A DNA stretch of 64,000 nucleotides, from positions 310,001 through 374,000 of the forward strand of contig VWZL01001368.1 in NCBI GenBank assembly GCA_013396915.1, in the 5' to 3' direction. The position numbers were made by a program, and so were the translations under genes. The first letter of the stretch is position 1. The number at the start of each line of letters is the position of its first letter. This DNA is from Stercorarius parasiticus (Eukaryota > Chordata > Aves > Charadriiformes > Stercorariidae). The notes below the pieces were generated by a model that made no database searches, was not told where the DNA came from, and saw only the letters and a list, made by a program, of their open reading frames with translations. Shown piece after piece: positions 62,569-64,000 of this stretch.

Positions 62569-64000
62569 TTCTTTAGAATCACGGATGTACAGTGACTTGC
62601 ATAAAAATGCCATAAGCCACCCATGAGAAGAATGTTTAAACAGGATGTTGCCAGCAGAAATTGTGGAATGAATTTGTGTTGCCGAACTGTGGCACAAGCA
62701 GGTATTTGGTGGAGGCTGACAGGGCGCATGTGCATGGGCACCTAGGGGAGGGAAGGAGGCTCTGCAGTTATGTTCTGACAGATTTTGCTATCCTGGGGAT
62801 TCCTGAATGCACCTGTAACATCCAGCAGATGATTTCTAGCAGGCGTATGGGTTGGGTCCCTCTAGACTGCTTGACTAAAGAGATGAAAATAGAGCTGAGA
62901 AATTACTTCAAAATATGCAAAAACTTTTGAAGATAAAGTCCTCAAAATGACTGAATCACCTCTTCATTATTAGTGATAGTAAGAGGTGTTAAAAGGACTT
63001 GAAATGACCAACCACTTCATACCACATATTGGGAAATCACCTCAGTGAACATAATCAAGCAAGCTAAGCGATGGTGGCCTAAATTTCCGTTCTCCTGTCT
63101 TAGATGAAAAGCAATGACAATTCTGTCTGCACACAGACTGTGGGTACAAGATTTCAGCGACCCAAGCAGATCCCAGACAGATAATAACTATCGCTCTCAG
63201 TTCTCCAAACTATGAGTTCAGAAGTTTAAGCTGATACAAATAGTGTGTTTTGCTCTCTTCTGCTTATCTTCAGATTTTATGCTGTGCTTATTACAGTGGT
63301 ATTCCTTCTAGGCTACTCTTCCCACAAAACACTCTTGCCAAACTCCTAATGATCCATTCATCCTGTGTCTTGATATAAAAACCTCATGCAAGACACGATA
63401 AACACTAAGGCAATTAGCTACACCACCTGCCCTGTTCCACCTACTTGCCTGACGCTGCAGGAGACACTACCACATCAACAACAACTACAAATCCAGATCC
63501 AGACCCAGACCAATAAGATGTCCTTCCACAAACTTCCAATTATGTTTATTTTTGGCTACTGAATAAGACAAACTTCCTTCTTGCATCCCATTAGTTTATC
63601 TCAGGAAGTATTTAAAATTAGAAAATAGAAAAGCATCTTTACAAACTATCGAAGAAAGATGAAAGAAAAAAAAAACACAACAAAAACGTAAATTACAGGA
63701 AATCATGTGCCCTTTAACCGGATCGGCCTAGCAGAAATGCAGACATTCCTTTGCAAGAAAGGACTTCTATTTTGTGGCAAAACTGAATATATAACTCATG
63801 CTTTCTACTAAGTAAACCCTAATCACTATACATAATATATATGCATATTTGAGGTTGCATGTTGGCTGGGGGATAGCAAAATATAACAACCAAACCCAGA
63901 CATTCCTTGCTCCAAGATGGAAGTACCTATTTACTGCTCTAAGAGGGAACAATTAAAGATCTTCCTTGAAACTGTTTCCACAAAAAATATATCAGCACAG

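Larger units (their letters stand above)
59796..64000. other. Intergenic desert, right end of window
   Basis: I see no gene. It contains a MIR remnant (61050-61150), a minus-strand CR1 fragment (62475-62568) and A tracts near 61940 and 63667. Several short overlapping open frames at 59880-60340 and 62365-62930 show no recognisable products; the latter partly overlap the CR1 piece. Confidence 0.65.

Overview
The window is vertebrate nuclear DNA and almost certainly avian. It is AT-rich and gene-poor. It holds one recognisable protein-coding gene, with introns, and several CR1 LINE fragments. One of these ends in the ATTCTATGAT-type 3' tail typical of bird CR1. It also holds two MIR-type SINE remnants and many microsatellites. 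I see nothing bacterial, viral or CRISPR-like. I cannot name the species.

The gene is INHBA (inhibin/activin beta-A subunit) on the + strand, complete in the window. The layout is a noncoding first exon at about 16210-16311 behind TATA-type boxes, then a 2.6 kb intron. The second exon (from 18898) carries the rest of the 5' UTR and the first 388 coding bases (19031-19418). An 11.0 kb intron follows. The third exon carries the remaining 887 coding bases (30395-31281) and a very long 3' UTR, probably ending just after the poly(A) signal at 36854. The two coding parts join in phase 1 to give a 424-residue preproprotein: signal peptide, latency-type propeptide, five-arginine furin site, and a 116-residue cystine-knot ligand with nine cysteines.

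Region by region: 1-8.8 kb is the 5' gene desert. An old CR1 copy on the minus strand lies at 8.8-9.4 kb. From 9.4 to 16.1 kb there is more desert, with a MIR remnant and two copies of an ancient palindromic repeat. INHBA occupies 16.2-36.9 kb. From 37 to 64 kb is the 3' desert with four CR1 fragments, one MIR remnant, a GC-rich patch at about 52 kb and several microsatellites. In mammals INHBA lies in a large desert between GLI3 (on its 5' side) and SUGCT (on its 3' side). If synteny holds, the left flank leads towards GLI3.

I found no new multi-gene system. The observations most worth a second look concern INHBA itself: the conserved noncoding 5' exon with its in-phase uORF, the long 3' UTR with tandem poly(A) signals and six Pumilio-type octamers, ancient palindromic repeats exapted into that UTR, and an isolated GC-rich segment with a small ORF in intron 2.
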